Below are positions 54,663 to 63,049 of a stretch of 64,000 bases of DNA, piece after piece (the first letter of the stretch is position 1; each line of letters starts with the position of its first letter). Under the pieces are notes generated by a model. The model was given only the letters and a program-made list of their open reading frames with translations. It was not told where the DNA came from and searched no databases. This stretch comes from Psychroserpens sp. Hel_I_66 (GTDB lineage: Bacteria; Bacteroidota; Bacteroidia; Flavobacteriales; Flavobacteriaceae). The translations under genes and the position numbers were made by a program. The DNA lies in contig NZ_JUGU01000001.1 of the NCBI RefSeq assembly GCF_000799465.1, forward strand, positions 1,984,001-2,048,000, given 5' to 3'.

Positions 54663-57071
54663 ATGAGTAAACGTAGAATAAAAAAAATAGCCATTATTGG
54701 ATCGGGAATTATGGGAAGCGGTATTGCTTGCCATTTCGCCAATATTGGTGTTGATGTTTTATTATTAGACATCATACCAAGAGAACTTAACGACAAAGAA
54801 AAAGCCAAAGGCCTAACTTTAGAAGATGAAGTGGTTAGAAATAGATTGGTAAATGATGCACTTGCTGCATCCATAAAATCTAAACCTGCACCACTCTACC
54901 GTGATTCTTTCGCAAATCGTATCACTACAGGAAATCTCGAAGATGATATCTCAAAAGTGAAGGATGTGGATTGGATCATGGAAGTCGTAGTTGAAAGATT
55001 AGACATTAAAAAACAAGTGTTTGAAAAGCTTGAAAAGCATAGAACACCAGGTACATTAATTACATCCAATACGTCTGGGATTCCTATAAAATTCATGAGT
55101 GAGGGACGTAGTGACGATTTCCAGAAACATTTCTGCGGAACGCACTTTTTTAATCCTGCACGATACTTAAAATTATTTGAAATCATTCCTGGTCCAAAAA
55201 CAGACCAAGAGGTTTTGGATTTCTTAAATGAATATGGAGAGAAATTCTTAGGTAAAACCTCAGTAATTGCTAAAGACACACCTGCATTTATTGGAAACCG
55301 AATCGGTATTTTCAGTATCATGAGTTTATTTCATGCTGTTAAAGATTTGGATTTAACCATAGAAGAGGTCGATAAATTATCGGGTCCTGTTATTGGTCGT
55401 CCAAAATCGGCAACTTTTAGAACAGTTGACGTTGTTGGCTTAGATACTTTAGTTCACGTTGCAAACGGGATTAAAGAAAACTGCCCTAAAGATGAACGCA
55501 ACGAATTGTTTGTCTTGCCAGACTTCATCAATACTATGATGGAAAATAAATGGTTGGGTAGCAAAACCGGACAAGGATTCTATAAAAAAGTTAGAAAAGA
55601 CGATGGTTCTTCGGAAATTTTATCTCTAGACTTAAATTCTCTTGAATACAGAGAAGCAAAACGTGCAAAATTTGCAACCTTAGAATTAACCAAAACGGTT
55701 GATAAAGTTGTAGATCGATTCAAGATTTTAGTAAAAGGAAAAGATAAAGCTGGAGAGTTTTATAGAAAGAGCTTTTCTTCATTATTTGCATACGTTTCAA
55801 ATCGTATTCCAGAAATCACAGATGATCTTTACAAGATTGATGATGCAATGAAAGCTGGTTTTGGTTGGGAACATGGACCTTTCCAGATTTGGGACGCTAT
55901 TGGTGTAGAAAAAGGAATTGAAATGATGAAAGCCGAAGGTTTCGAACCTAATGAGTGGGTAAACCAAATGCTCGCTTCAGGGAGTTCATCTTTTTATACT
56001 GTGAAAGATGGCGCAACCTATGCGTATGACATTCCGAAGAAAAAACATGAAAAAATCCCAGGTCAAGATAGCTTTATCATATTGGATAATATTCGTAAAA
56101 CTTCCGAAGTATTTAAAAATTCTGGAGTTGTTATTGAAGATTTAGGTGATGGTATCCTTAACGTTGAATTTCAATCTAAAATGAATACGATTGGAGGTGA
56201 TGTCTTAGCAGGATTGAATAAAGGTATTGATTTAGCTGAAAAAGATTTCGCAGGATTGGTTGTTGGTAACCAAGCTGCTAACTTCTCGGTTGGAGCCAAT
56301 ATTGGTATGATCTTTATGATGGCTGCAGAGCAAGAATATGATGAGCTCAATGCAGCAATTAAATATTTTCAAGATACGATGATGCGTATGCGTTATTCCT
56401 CAATCCCAACAGTAGCAGCACCTCACGGTATGTCACTAGGTGGTGGATGTGAATTATCAATGCATGCAGATAAAGTAGTTGCAGCAGCAGAAACTTATAT
56501 TGGACTCGTTGAGTTTGGTGTAGGTGTAATACCTGGCGGTGGAGGTTCTAAAGAAATGGCCTTAAGAGCATCTGATACATTCAAAAAAGGAGATGTGCAA
56601 CTCAATACACTACAAGAATATTTCTTGACTATTGGGATGGCTAAAGTAGCAACTTCTGCATATGAAGCTTTCGATTTAGGGATTCTTCAAAAAGGAAAAG
56701 ATATTGTCGTTGTCAATAAAGACATGCAAATCGCAGTTGCAAAACAACACGCCAAATTAATGGCAGATATGGGCTATACGCAACCAGTTCACAGAAAAGA
56801 TGTTCTAGTTTTAGGTAAACAAGCCTTAGGGATGTTTCTAGTAGGAACTGATTCTATGGAAGATAGCAACTACATTTCTGAGCATGACATGAAGATTGCC
56901 AACAAATTAGCCTACGTAATGGCTGGTGGAGATTTATCTGAACCAACCAAAGTAAGTGAGCAATACTTATTGGATCTAGAACGTGAAGCATTCTTGAGTT
57001 TATGTACAGAACGTAAAACTTTAGAAAGAATCCAGCACATGTTAACCAAAGGAAAACCTTTAAGAAACTAA
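54663..57071 (+). CDS. fadN: 3-hydroxyacyl-CoA dehydrogenase / enoyl-CoA hydratase (FadN-like)
   Basis: This 802-residue bifunctional enzyme starts with the NAD-binding 3-hydroxyacyl-CoA dehydrogenase part (GSGIMGSGIACHFANIG near residue 13) and its helical C-domains, and ends with an enoyl-CoA hydratase part (about 500-750, with HGMSLGGGCELSMHAD and GLVEFGVGVIPGGGG). This order, dehydrogenase first, is the reverse of FadB and matches FadN of B. subtilis. The two steps convert trans-enoyl-CoA to 3-ketoacyl-CoA in the cytosol. It starts 1 base after the MarR stop and is followed after 5 bases by the thiolase gene. Confidence 0.92.
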   Translation: MSKRRIKKIAIIGSGIMGSGIACHFANIGVDVLLLDIIPRELNDKEKAKGLTLEDEVVRNRLVNDALAASIKSKPAPLYRDSFANRITTGNLEDDISKVKDVDWIMEVVVERLDIKKQVFEKLEKHRTPGTLITSNTSGIPIKFMSEGRSDDFQKHFCGTHFFNPARYLKLFEIIPGPKTDQEVLDFLNEYGEKFLGKTSVIAKDTPAFIGNRIGIFSIMSLFHAVKDLDLTIEEVDKLSGPVIGRPKSATFRTVDVVGLDTLVHVANGIKENCPKDERNELFVLPDFINTMMENKWLGSKTGQGFYKKVRKDDGSSEILSLDLNSLEYREAKRAKFATLELTKTVDKVVDRFKILVKGKDKAGEFYRKSFSSLFAYVSNRIPEITDDLYKIDDAMKAGFGWEHGPFQIWDAIGVEKGIEMMKAEGFEPNEWVNQMLASGSSSFYTVKDGATYAYDIPKKKHEKIPGQDSFIILDNIRKTSEVFKNSGVVIEDLGDGILNVEFQSKMNTIGGDVLAGLNKGIDLAEKDFAGLVVGNQAANFSVGANIGMIFMMAAEQEYDELNAAIKYFQDTMMRMRYSSIPTVAAPHGMSLGGGCELSMHADKVVAAAETYIGLVEFGVGVIPGGGGSKEMALRASDTFKKGDVQLNTLQEYFLTIGMAKVATSAYEAFDLGILQKGKDIVVVNKDMQIAVAKQHAKLMADMGYTQPVHRKDVLVLGKQALGMFLVGTDSMEDSNYISEHDMKIANKLAYVMAGGDLSEPTKVSEQYLLDLEREAFLSLCTERKTLERIQHMLTKGKPLRN

Positions 57072-57076
57072 GAAAG

Positions 57077-58267
57077 ATGAAACAAGCATATATAGTAAAA
57101 GCATATAGAACCGCAGTTGGTAAAGCACCAAAAGGCGTGTTCCGTTTTAAAAGAACAGATGAATTAGCTGCTGAAACCATTCAGCACATGATGAAAGAAC
57201 TTCCAGATTTTGATAAAAAACGTATTGACGATGTTATCGTTGGTAATGCAATGCCCGAAGGTTCCCAAGGATTAAACATGGCACGATTTATTTCACTTAT
57301 TGGATTGAATAGTGTAGATGTTCCTGGTGTAACAGTAAATCGTTTTTGTGCATCAGGTATTGAAACCATTGGTATTGCAGCTGCAAAAATTCAAGCGGGA
57401 ATGGCAGATTGTATTATTGCTGGTGGAGCAGAAAGCATGAGTAGTGTTCCAATGACAGGTTTTAAACCAGAATTAAATTACGATACCGTAAAATCTGGTC
57501 ACGAAGATTATTATTGGGGAATGGGAAATACTGCGGAAGCGGTTGCAAAACAATTCAATGTATCTCGTGAAGATCAAGACGAGTTCGCTTACAACTCTCA
57601 CATGAAAGCTTTAAAAGCGCAAGCTGAGAATCGTTTTCAAGATCAAATTGTACCAATTACAGTAGATGAGACGTATGTGGATTCTAAGGGAAAGAAAGCA
57701 ACAAAATCTTACACAGTAACTAAAGATGAAGGTCCTCGTGCAGGAACAAGTCTAGAGGTTTTAGGAAAATTGAGACCTGTTTTTGCTGCTGGCGGAAGCG
57801 TTACAGCTGGTAACTCATCACAAATGAGTGATGGAGCAGCATTTGTAATGATTATGAGCGAAGAGATGGTAAAAGAATTAAATCTAAAACCAATTGCTCG
57901 TTTAGTGAATTATGCTGCAGCAGGTGTTGAGCCAAGAATTATGGGTATTGGTCCTGTAAAGGCAATTCCGAAGGCATTAAAACAAGCAGGTTTAAAGCAA
58001 TCAGATTTAGAATTAATTGAATTGAACGAGGCTTTTGCTTCACAATCACTGGCTGTAATTAGAGAATTGGATCTAAATCCCGATATCATTAATGTAAATG
58101 GTGGAGCGATTGCATTAGGGCATCCATTGGGCTGTACTGGTTCAAAATTATCTGTACAGTTATTTGATGAAATGCGCAAGCGTGACATGAAAGGTAAATA
58201 TGGAGCTGTTACCATGTGTGTTGGTACTGGCCAAGGTGCATGTGGAATATTTGAATTTTTAAACTAA
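57077..58267 (+). CDS. fadA: 3-ketoacyl-CoA thiolase (acetyl-CoA acyltransferase)
   Basis: The 396 residues are a complete thiolase: nucleophile Cys91 in NRFCASG, the GGAESMSSVPMTG loop, His349 in GHPLGCTG and the second active-site Cys381 in CVGTGQGACG. It cuts 3-ketoacyl-CoA with CoA to give acetyl-CoA and a shortened acyl-CoA, the last step of each beta-oxidation turn. It is the middle gene of the fadN-fadA-fadE unit. Confidence 0.95.
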   Translation: MKQAYIVKAYRTAVGKAPKGVFRFKRTDELAAETIQHMMKELPDFDKKRIDDVIVGNAMPEGSQGLNMARFISLIGLNSVDVPGVTVNRFCASGIETIGIAAAKIQAGMADCIIAGGAESMSSVPMTGFKPELNYDTVKSGHEDYYWGMGNTAEAVAKQFNVSREDQDEFAYNSHMKALKAQAENRFQDQIVPITVDETYVDSKGKKATKSYTVTKDEGPRAGTSLEVLGKLRPVFAAGGSVTAGNSSQMSDGAAFVMIMSEEMVKELNLKPIARLVNYAAAGVEPRIMGIGPVKAIPKALKQAGLKQSDLELIELNEAFASQSLAVIRELDLNPDIINVNGGAIALGHPLGCTGSKLSVQLFDEMRKRDMKGKYGAVTMCVGTGQGACGIFEFLN

Positions 58268-58294
58268 TAAAAGAACTTAATACAAAATTATAAA

Positions 58295-60103
58295 ATGGCA
58301 GAGTTAGAAAAAGATATCCTACGCGGAGGTCAATTCTTAGTGAAAGAAACAAATTGCGAGGATGTATTTACTCCTGAAGATTTTTCAGAAGAGCAACAGA
58401 TGATGAAAGCATCTGTAATGGAATTCAACGAAAGAGAAATCATCGCACACAAACCAAGATTTGAAGCTCGAGATTTTGCATTAACCGAAGAGGTAATGCG
58501 TAAGGCTGGTGAAATGGGATTTTTGGGTGTTGCAGTACCAGAGGATTATGAAGGTTTGGGAATGGGTTTTGTTTCTACTTGCTTAACATGTGATTACATT
58601 TCTTCAGGCACAGGTTCTTTCAGTACCGCTTTTGGTGCACATACAGGAATTGGCACCATGCCTATTACACTTTACGGTACAGAAGAGCAAAAGCAAAAAT
58701 ACGTCCCTAAATTAGCAACTGGAGAATGGTTTGGAGCATATTGCTTAACAGAACCTGGAGCAGGATCTGATGCGAACTCAGGAAAAACAGTTGCAGAAAT
58801 TTCTGCAGATGGAAAGTCTTACAAAATCAACGGACAAAAAATGTGGATCTCAAACGCAGGTTTTTGTAGTTTGATGATTGTTTTTGCTCGTATTGAAAAT
58901 GATAAAAATATTACTGGTTTCATTGTTGAATATGACAAAGAAAATCCAAACGGGATTACAATGGGAGAAGAAGAGCACAAATTAGGTATTCGTGCTTCTT
59001 CAACACGTCAAGTATTTTTTAACGATACTGTTGTTCCTGTTGAAAATATGTTAGCTGGTCGTGGTGAAGGATTTAAAATTGCGATGAACGCCTTAAATGT
59101 TGGACGTATTAAATTAGCTGCAGCTTGCTTAGATTCTCAACGTAGAATACTAACGACTGCTGTAACTTATGCCAACGAGCGTAAACAGTTTAAAACACCT
59201 ATTGCAGATTTTGGTGCTATCAAAACCAAGTTGGCCGAAATGGCTGCAAGCGCATATGCTGGTGAATCTGCAACTTACAGAGCTGCTAAAAATATTGAAG
59301 ATCGTATTGCATTACGTCAAGAATCGGGTAATTCTCATCAAGAAGCAGAACTTAAAGGTGTAGAGGAATATGCGATTGAATGTTCTATTCTGAAAGTAGC
59401 TGTTTCTGAAGATGTACAAAATTGTGCAGATGAAGGCATCCAAATTTTTGGTGGTATGGGATTCTCAGAAGAAACTCCAATGGAAGCTGCTTGGAGAGAT
59501 GCTCGTATTGCCAGAATCTATGAAGGCACTAACGAAATCAATAGAATGTTGGCTGTTGGGATGTTGGTTAAGAAAGCAATGAAAGGCCATGTTGATTTAT
59601 TAGGTCCTGCGCAAGCGGTACAGGATGAGTTAATGGGAATACCTTCTTTTGATACGCCAGATTATTCTGAGTTGTTTTCCGAAGAAAAAGAAATGATCAA
59701 GAAATTGAAAAAGACGTTCTTAATGGTAGCTGGAGGTGCGGTTCAAAAATATGGACAAAATCTTGAAGACCACCAACAATTGTTGATTGCTGCTGCAGAC
59801 ATCTTGATTGAAATCTACATGGCAGAATCTGCAATTTTAAGAACTGAAAAAAATGTGAAGCGTACCAGCGAGAAAGAGCAATCTGCTCAAATAGCTATGG
59901 CTAAATTATACCTATACCACGCTGTAGACATCGTTGAAGAAAAAGGAAAGGAAAGTATAATTTCTTTTGCTGAAGGTGATGAGCAACGAATGATGCTAAT
60001 GGGACTTAAACGTTTTACAAAATATGCTAACTATCCAGATATCGTAGATTTACGAATTGAGATTGCTGAGAAAGTGAAGGAAGAAGGTAAATATTGTTTT
60101 TAA
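58295..60103 (+). CDS. fadE: Acyl-CoA dehydrogenase (FadE-like, long form)
   Basis: The 602 residues contain the acyl-CoA dehydrogenase fold (N-terminal helical, middle beta with WFGAYCLTEPGAGSDA and MWISNAGF, C-terminal helical with IARIYEGTNEINR). A C-terminal extension of about 170 residues makes it longer than classical acyl-CoA dehydrogenases and similar to the FadE of the B. subtilis fadNAE operon. It uses FAD and an electron-transfer flavoprotein to make enoyl-CoA, the first step of the pathway. A terminator follows. No etfAB gene is in the window. Confidence 0.93.
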   Translation: MAELEKDILRGGQFLVKETNCEDVFTPEDFSEEQQMMKASVMEFNEREIIAHKPRFEARDFALTEEVMRKAGEMGFLGVAVPEDYEGLGMGFVSTCLTCDYISSGTGSFSTAFGAHTGIGTMPITLYGTEEQKQKYVPKLATGEWFGAYCLTEPGAGSDANSGKTVAEISADGKSYKINGQKMWISNAGFCSLMIVFARIENDKNITGFIVEYDKENPNGITMGEEEHKLGIRASSTRQVFFNDTVVPVENMLAGRGEGFKIAMNALNVGRIKLAAACLDSQRRILTTAVTYANERKQFKTPIADFGAIKTKLAEMAASAYAGESATYRAAKNIEDRIALRQESGNSHQEAELKGVEEYAIECSILKVAVSEDVQNCADEGIQIFGGMGFSEETPMEAAWRDARIARIYEGTNEINRMLAVGMLVKKAMKGHVDLLGPAQAVQDELMGIPSFDTPDYSELFSEEKEMIKKLKKTFLMVAGGAVQKYGQNLEDHQQLLIAAADILIEIYMAESAILRTEKNVKRTSEKEQSAQIAMAKLYLYHAVDIVEEKGKESIISFAEGDEQRMMLMGLKRFTKYANYPDIVDLRIEIAEKVKEEGKYCF

Positions 60104-60123
60104 AACATATAAAACCTAAAATA

Positions 60124-60162
60124 AAAAACAGGCAACTCAAAAATTGAATTGCCTGTTTTTTT
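60124..60162. terminator. Bidirectional terminator between fadE and the lipoprotein gene
   Basis: AAAAACAGGCAA pairs with TTGCCTGTTTTT, with extra pairing toward the loop, and gives T-runs in both directions. It lies between two convergent genes. Confidence 0.85.
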
Positions 60163-60176
60163 ATGTTTAAAATATT

Positions 60177-60650
60177 TTACTGCTTTTCGAATATCATTTG
60201 ACCTTCGTGAAGACCATCACAATCTGTACCAGTAAAGTTCACAACTAGTGCATTATCAGATTCTCTAATAAAACCATCACCAGTGAATGTACCTGAACAA
60301 TCAGTTATGATATCTTCTAAAAGAAATGAGGTGATCGTATTACCAGTTATAGACATTGTAATTGTACCATCATCATCGCCTTCGCTACAGCAACCTTCAA
60401 AACTATCAATAGCATACCAGCTACCTGTTAATATATTAGTATCAACAATCTCTAGACTAGCCGAAAATGCATAATCCGTAAAAGACGTAGTTGGTGTTAC
60501 AGAATTCCATGTACCTACATAATCACCTTCTAATTCTGTTGAAATGGGTTGTACTTGATTATTATCATCATCACTGTTACATGATAGTAACGACAAAAAT
60601 AATATTGAAACTAAACAAAGCGTAATACTTTTTAAATTTAAACTTTTCAT
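60177..60650 (-). CDS. Lipoprotein of unknown function
   Basis: From the ATG at 60648-60650 the protein has 157 residues with a lipoprotein signal ending FLSLLSC (Cys24) followed by NSDDDN, a surface-directing-like acidic stretch common in Bacteroidota lipoproteins. The mature part is beta-rich (GDYVGTWNSV, LTGSWYAIDS and FTGTDCDGLHEGQMIF segments), with an acyclic three-Cys arrangement. It looks like a small lipocalin-like or beta-barrel domain, but I recognise no family. An ATG 18 codons upstream would put non-signal sequence first and is rejected. Confidence 0.75.
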   Translation of the reverse strand: MKSLNLKSITLCLVSILFLSLLSCNSDDDNNQVQPISTELEGDYVGTWNSVTPTTSFTDYAFSASLEIVDTNILTGSWYAIDSFEGCCSEGDDDGTITMSITGNTITSFLLEDIITDCSGTFTGDGFIRESDNALVVNFTGTDCDGLHEGQMIFEKQ

Positions 60651-60757
60651 ATTTGTGGGATTTGCTATTATAGAGCCACAAAGGTAGTTTAATTTCAAGT
60701 CCATTATTAACAGAATAGGAGATATCTTTAACTCTATATATACGATTATAAAAAAAA

Positions 60758-61075
60758 TTAATTTCTTATCTCTAACAAAGCGTCATAAATGGATTTTGCG
60801 ATTTCAATTTGTTTAGTTTCATCTGTAAGTATGGCTCTATCCTCTTCATTAGTTAAGAAGCCTAATTCTAATATAATTCCGGGGACTGTAGGCGTGTTTT
60901 TCAGCAGAAAGAGATTAGCAGTTTTCACCCCTCTACTCTTAAAATGATTCAATTGATGTTCAATTAAAATTTCAGAAAAAAGCAGACTGGATTCCTCATT
61001 TTGGTCATTTACATCATAATAAGCTTCAATACCATTTGCCAATTTATCACTGCTTTCATTGCAATGTAAACCCAA
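60758..61075 (-). pseudogene. 5'-truncated N-acetylmuramoyl-L-alanine amidase
   Basis: The 105 codons match only the C-terminal half of an amidase of the AmiA/B/C type (Amidase_3): LHCNES, then the RGVKTANLFLLKNTPTVPGI stretch and the LELGFLTNEEDRAIL catalytic Glu region. The N-terminal half with the zinc-binding His and Glu is missing. An in-frame TAA stands just before the first retained codon, and only 54 bases separate the fragment from the divergent gene at 61130, so the missing half was lost. The remnant may be silent; expression as a short peptide from a TTG is unlikely to give an active enzyme. Confidence 0.75.
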
Positions 61076-61129
61076 AAATTAATATGCAAATCAATCATAA
61101 AATTTCTATCTTTCAAGAAACTAATAATT

Positions 61130-62707
61130 ATGCGTTATTATCTCACACTTTTCTGTTTTTTACCATTTTCACTATTAGCCCAAACCAATACAGAAATTTT
61201 CTTGTATGATGTAGAAATAAATGCTTCAAAAATTGAAGTAAAGAATGGTAAAAACATATCCAATAATGTTGACTATGACAATCAACCATCCTTTATAGAT
61301 GCTAACAATATTCTCTTTGCAACCACTAGAAATGGACAAACAGATATTGCAAATTATAATCTCCCTGAAAATAAAATCACCTTTATAAATACTTCGGAAG
61401 GAGGCGAGTACACACCTTTAAAAATTCCGCAGAAAAAAAATATTTCAGCAGTGAGACTGGATCCAGATGGAAAGCAGCGTTTATATAGTTATGATGCTGA
61501 AACTGGACAATCTACAGAACTTATTAAAGACTTGGTTGTTGCTTATTACACTTGGTATAATGAGGATATTGTAGTTTCTGCAGTGATTGAAGGTGAGCAG
61601 CTTAATCTATATACGTCCAATATAAAAAAGGGAACTAATAAAAAAATAGCATCAAATGTTGGTCGGTCTTTTCATAAAATTCCCGAAAGTAATTTGATAA
61701 GTTTCATTTCCAAAGAAAATGAAAAACAATGGCAAATAAAATCATTAAATCCCATCACGGGAAAAATTAGACTTATTGCCAATACAATTGCCAATGTTGA
61801 GGATATTTGCTGGTTAGATAAAAGCAATATTCTCTCTGGCAGTGAGAGTGAGCTTTACAAACTCAAATTGAGAGTTGATAATAATTGGAAATTGATTGCC
61901 GACTTAAGCAGTGATGGTATTTTAAAAATCACGCGCTTGGCTAAAAATAATGATGGTTCTCAACTTTTAATAGCAGGAGATATTAAATATATCCCAAAGC
62001 CAATAGAGCCAAAAATAGATCCCAATCAGCCTATAAGCGAAGAAGAGGCTTCTCTAGTTGTTGACAAGCATATTGAACCTTATAATACCAAACAACTTGA
62101 TGCATTTGTAGATTCATTTAATGAAGGGGTCACGGTTAGTTTTTTCCCAGATGAAAAGTTATATGAAGGCAAAAGCAAACTTGAGGAGACATATAAGAAC
62201 ATTTTTGAGGAACACGAAAAGCTCAATATCAAAGTATTAAATCGAATTACCTTTAAAAATTTTGTGATTGATGAGGAACTTGCAATTATAAATAATATAA
62301 CCAGACGACAGGCTACTATTTATGAAACAGATAGAAATGGCATCAATGCCATGACTTTTTTATCTACTTCTACAATTACCGAAAATCCTGAGACCATTGT
62401 TAATGATCAGCTAGAAAAGTACAATGAGAGAGACCTTAAGGCATTTATCAATACCTATTCTAAAAATGTAAAGCTATACACGTTTCCAAATATCTTAACT
62501 ACGGATGGAAGGTCTGAACTCAAAAAAAGCTATGAGTCCTTTTTTAAAAACACACCAGATTTAAATGCTGAAATCGTTAATAGAATTATTCTTGGCAACA
62601 TGGTTATCGATAAAGAAAGAGTAACAATGAACGGAGACATATTTTATGCTGTTGCCATATACGAGATTGAAAACGGATTAATAACTAAAGTAACTTTTAT
62701 TCAATAG
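61130..62707 (+). CDS. Secreted beta-propeller protein fused to two SnoaL-like domains
   Basis: The 525-residue protein has a signal peptide (about 1-18, LPFSLLAQ), a TolB/PD40-like propeller (about 20-300, for example DNQPSFIDANNILFATTRNGQTDI) and then two related SnoaL/NTF2-like domains (about 308-410 and 415-525), each beginning with VDKHIEPYNTKQLDAFVDSF or VNDQLEKYNERDLKAFINTY. The SnoaL fold is a small cone that binds hydrophobic ligands or catalyses simple isomerisations. Two in tandem after a propeller is an unusual layout. It should be in the periplasm. It lies next to a gene with another SnoaL domain. Confidence 0.78.
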   Translation: MRYYLTLFCFLPFSLLAQTNTEIFLYDVEINASKIEVKNGKNISNNVDYDNQPSFIDANNILFATTRNGQTDIANYNLPENKITFINTSEGGEYTPLKIPQKKNISAVRLDPDGKQRLYSYDAETGQSTELIKDLVVAYYTWYNEDIVVSAVIEGEQLNLYTSNIKKGTNKKIASNVGRSFHKIPESNLISFISKENEKQWQIKSLNPITGKIRLIANTIANVEDICWLDKSNILSGSESELYKLKLRVDNNWKLIADLSSDGILKITRLAKNNDGSQLLIAGDIKYIPKPIEPKIDPNQPISEEEASLVVDKHIEPYNTKQLDAFVDSFNEGVTVSFFPDEKLYEGKSKLEETYKNIFEEHEKLNIKVLNRITFKNFVIDEELAIINNITRRQATIYETDRNGINAMTFLSTSTITENPETIVNDQLEKYNERDLKAFINTYSKNVKLYTFPNILTTDGRSELKKSYESFFKNTPDLNAEIVNRIILGNMVIDKERVTMNGDIFYAVAIYEIENGLITKVTFIQ

Positions 62708-63049
62708 AATCTCATTTTAAGATAGTTGTTTTTTTTACTAAAGAATAATATAAGCATCAAATATCATATTTCTCATAAAAAACGAGTACATATTATTTAT
62801 GTTTTAATTGAAATGACACCGTAATTTTTACTAAATTTATAGTTCACTTCCCTAAATTGATTAATTGCATTTAACCTCTAAACTAATGTATTATTCAACT
62901 ATAAATGACTCTAAAATTCACGATTAAAGCGATTCAAAAATCGAGTAATCATTTTACTGTCGATAAAGGTAACTGTAACCTAAACTTGCGCTTTCTTTCC
63001 CTCACACCAAATAGGTTTATATGTATTAAACTGCTTTAAAAACAACATT
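62708..63049. other. Intergenic region of about 340 bases
   Basis: The stretch is AT-rich. A weak hairpin CGATT/AATCG (62930-62943) and a short inverted repeat AGGTAAC/GTAACCT-like segment near 62965-62982 are seen, but no known RNA family. No copy of TTCCGAAG is present. I see no small gene with a convincing start. Confidence 0.55.

Noticed and set aside
1796..61399. TTCCGAAG as a Chi-type recombination site
   Set aside because: Chi sites are strand-biased; here the two orientations are nearly balanced (24 against 19). A longer sequence is needed to be sure.
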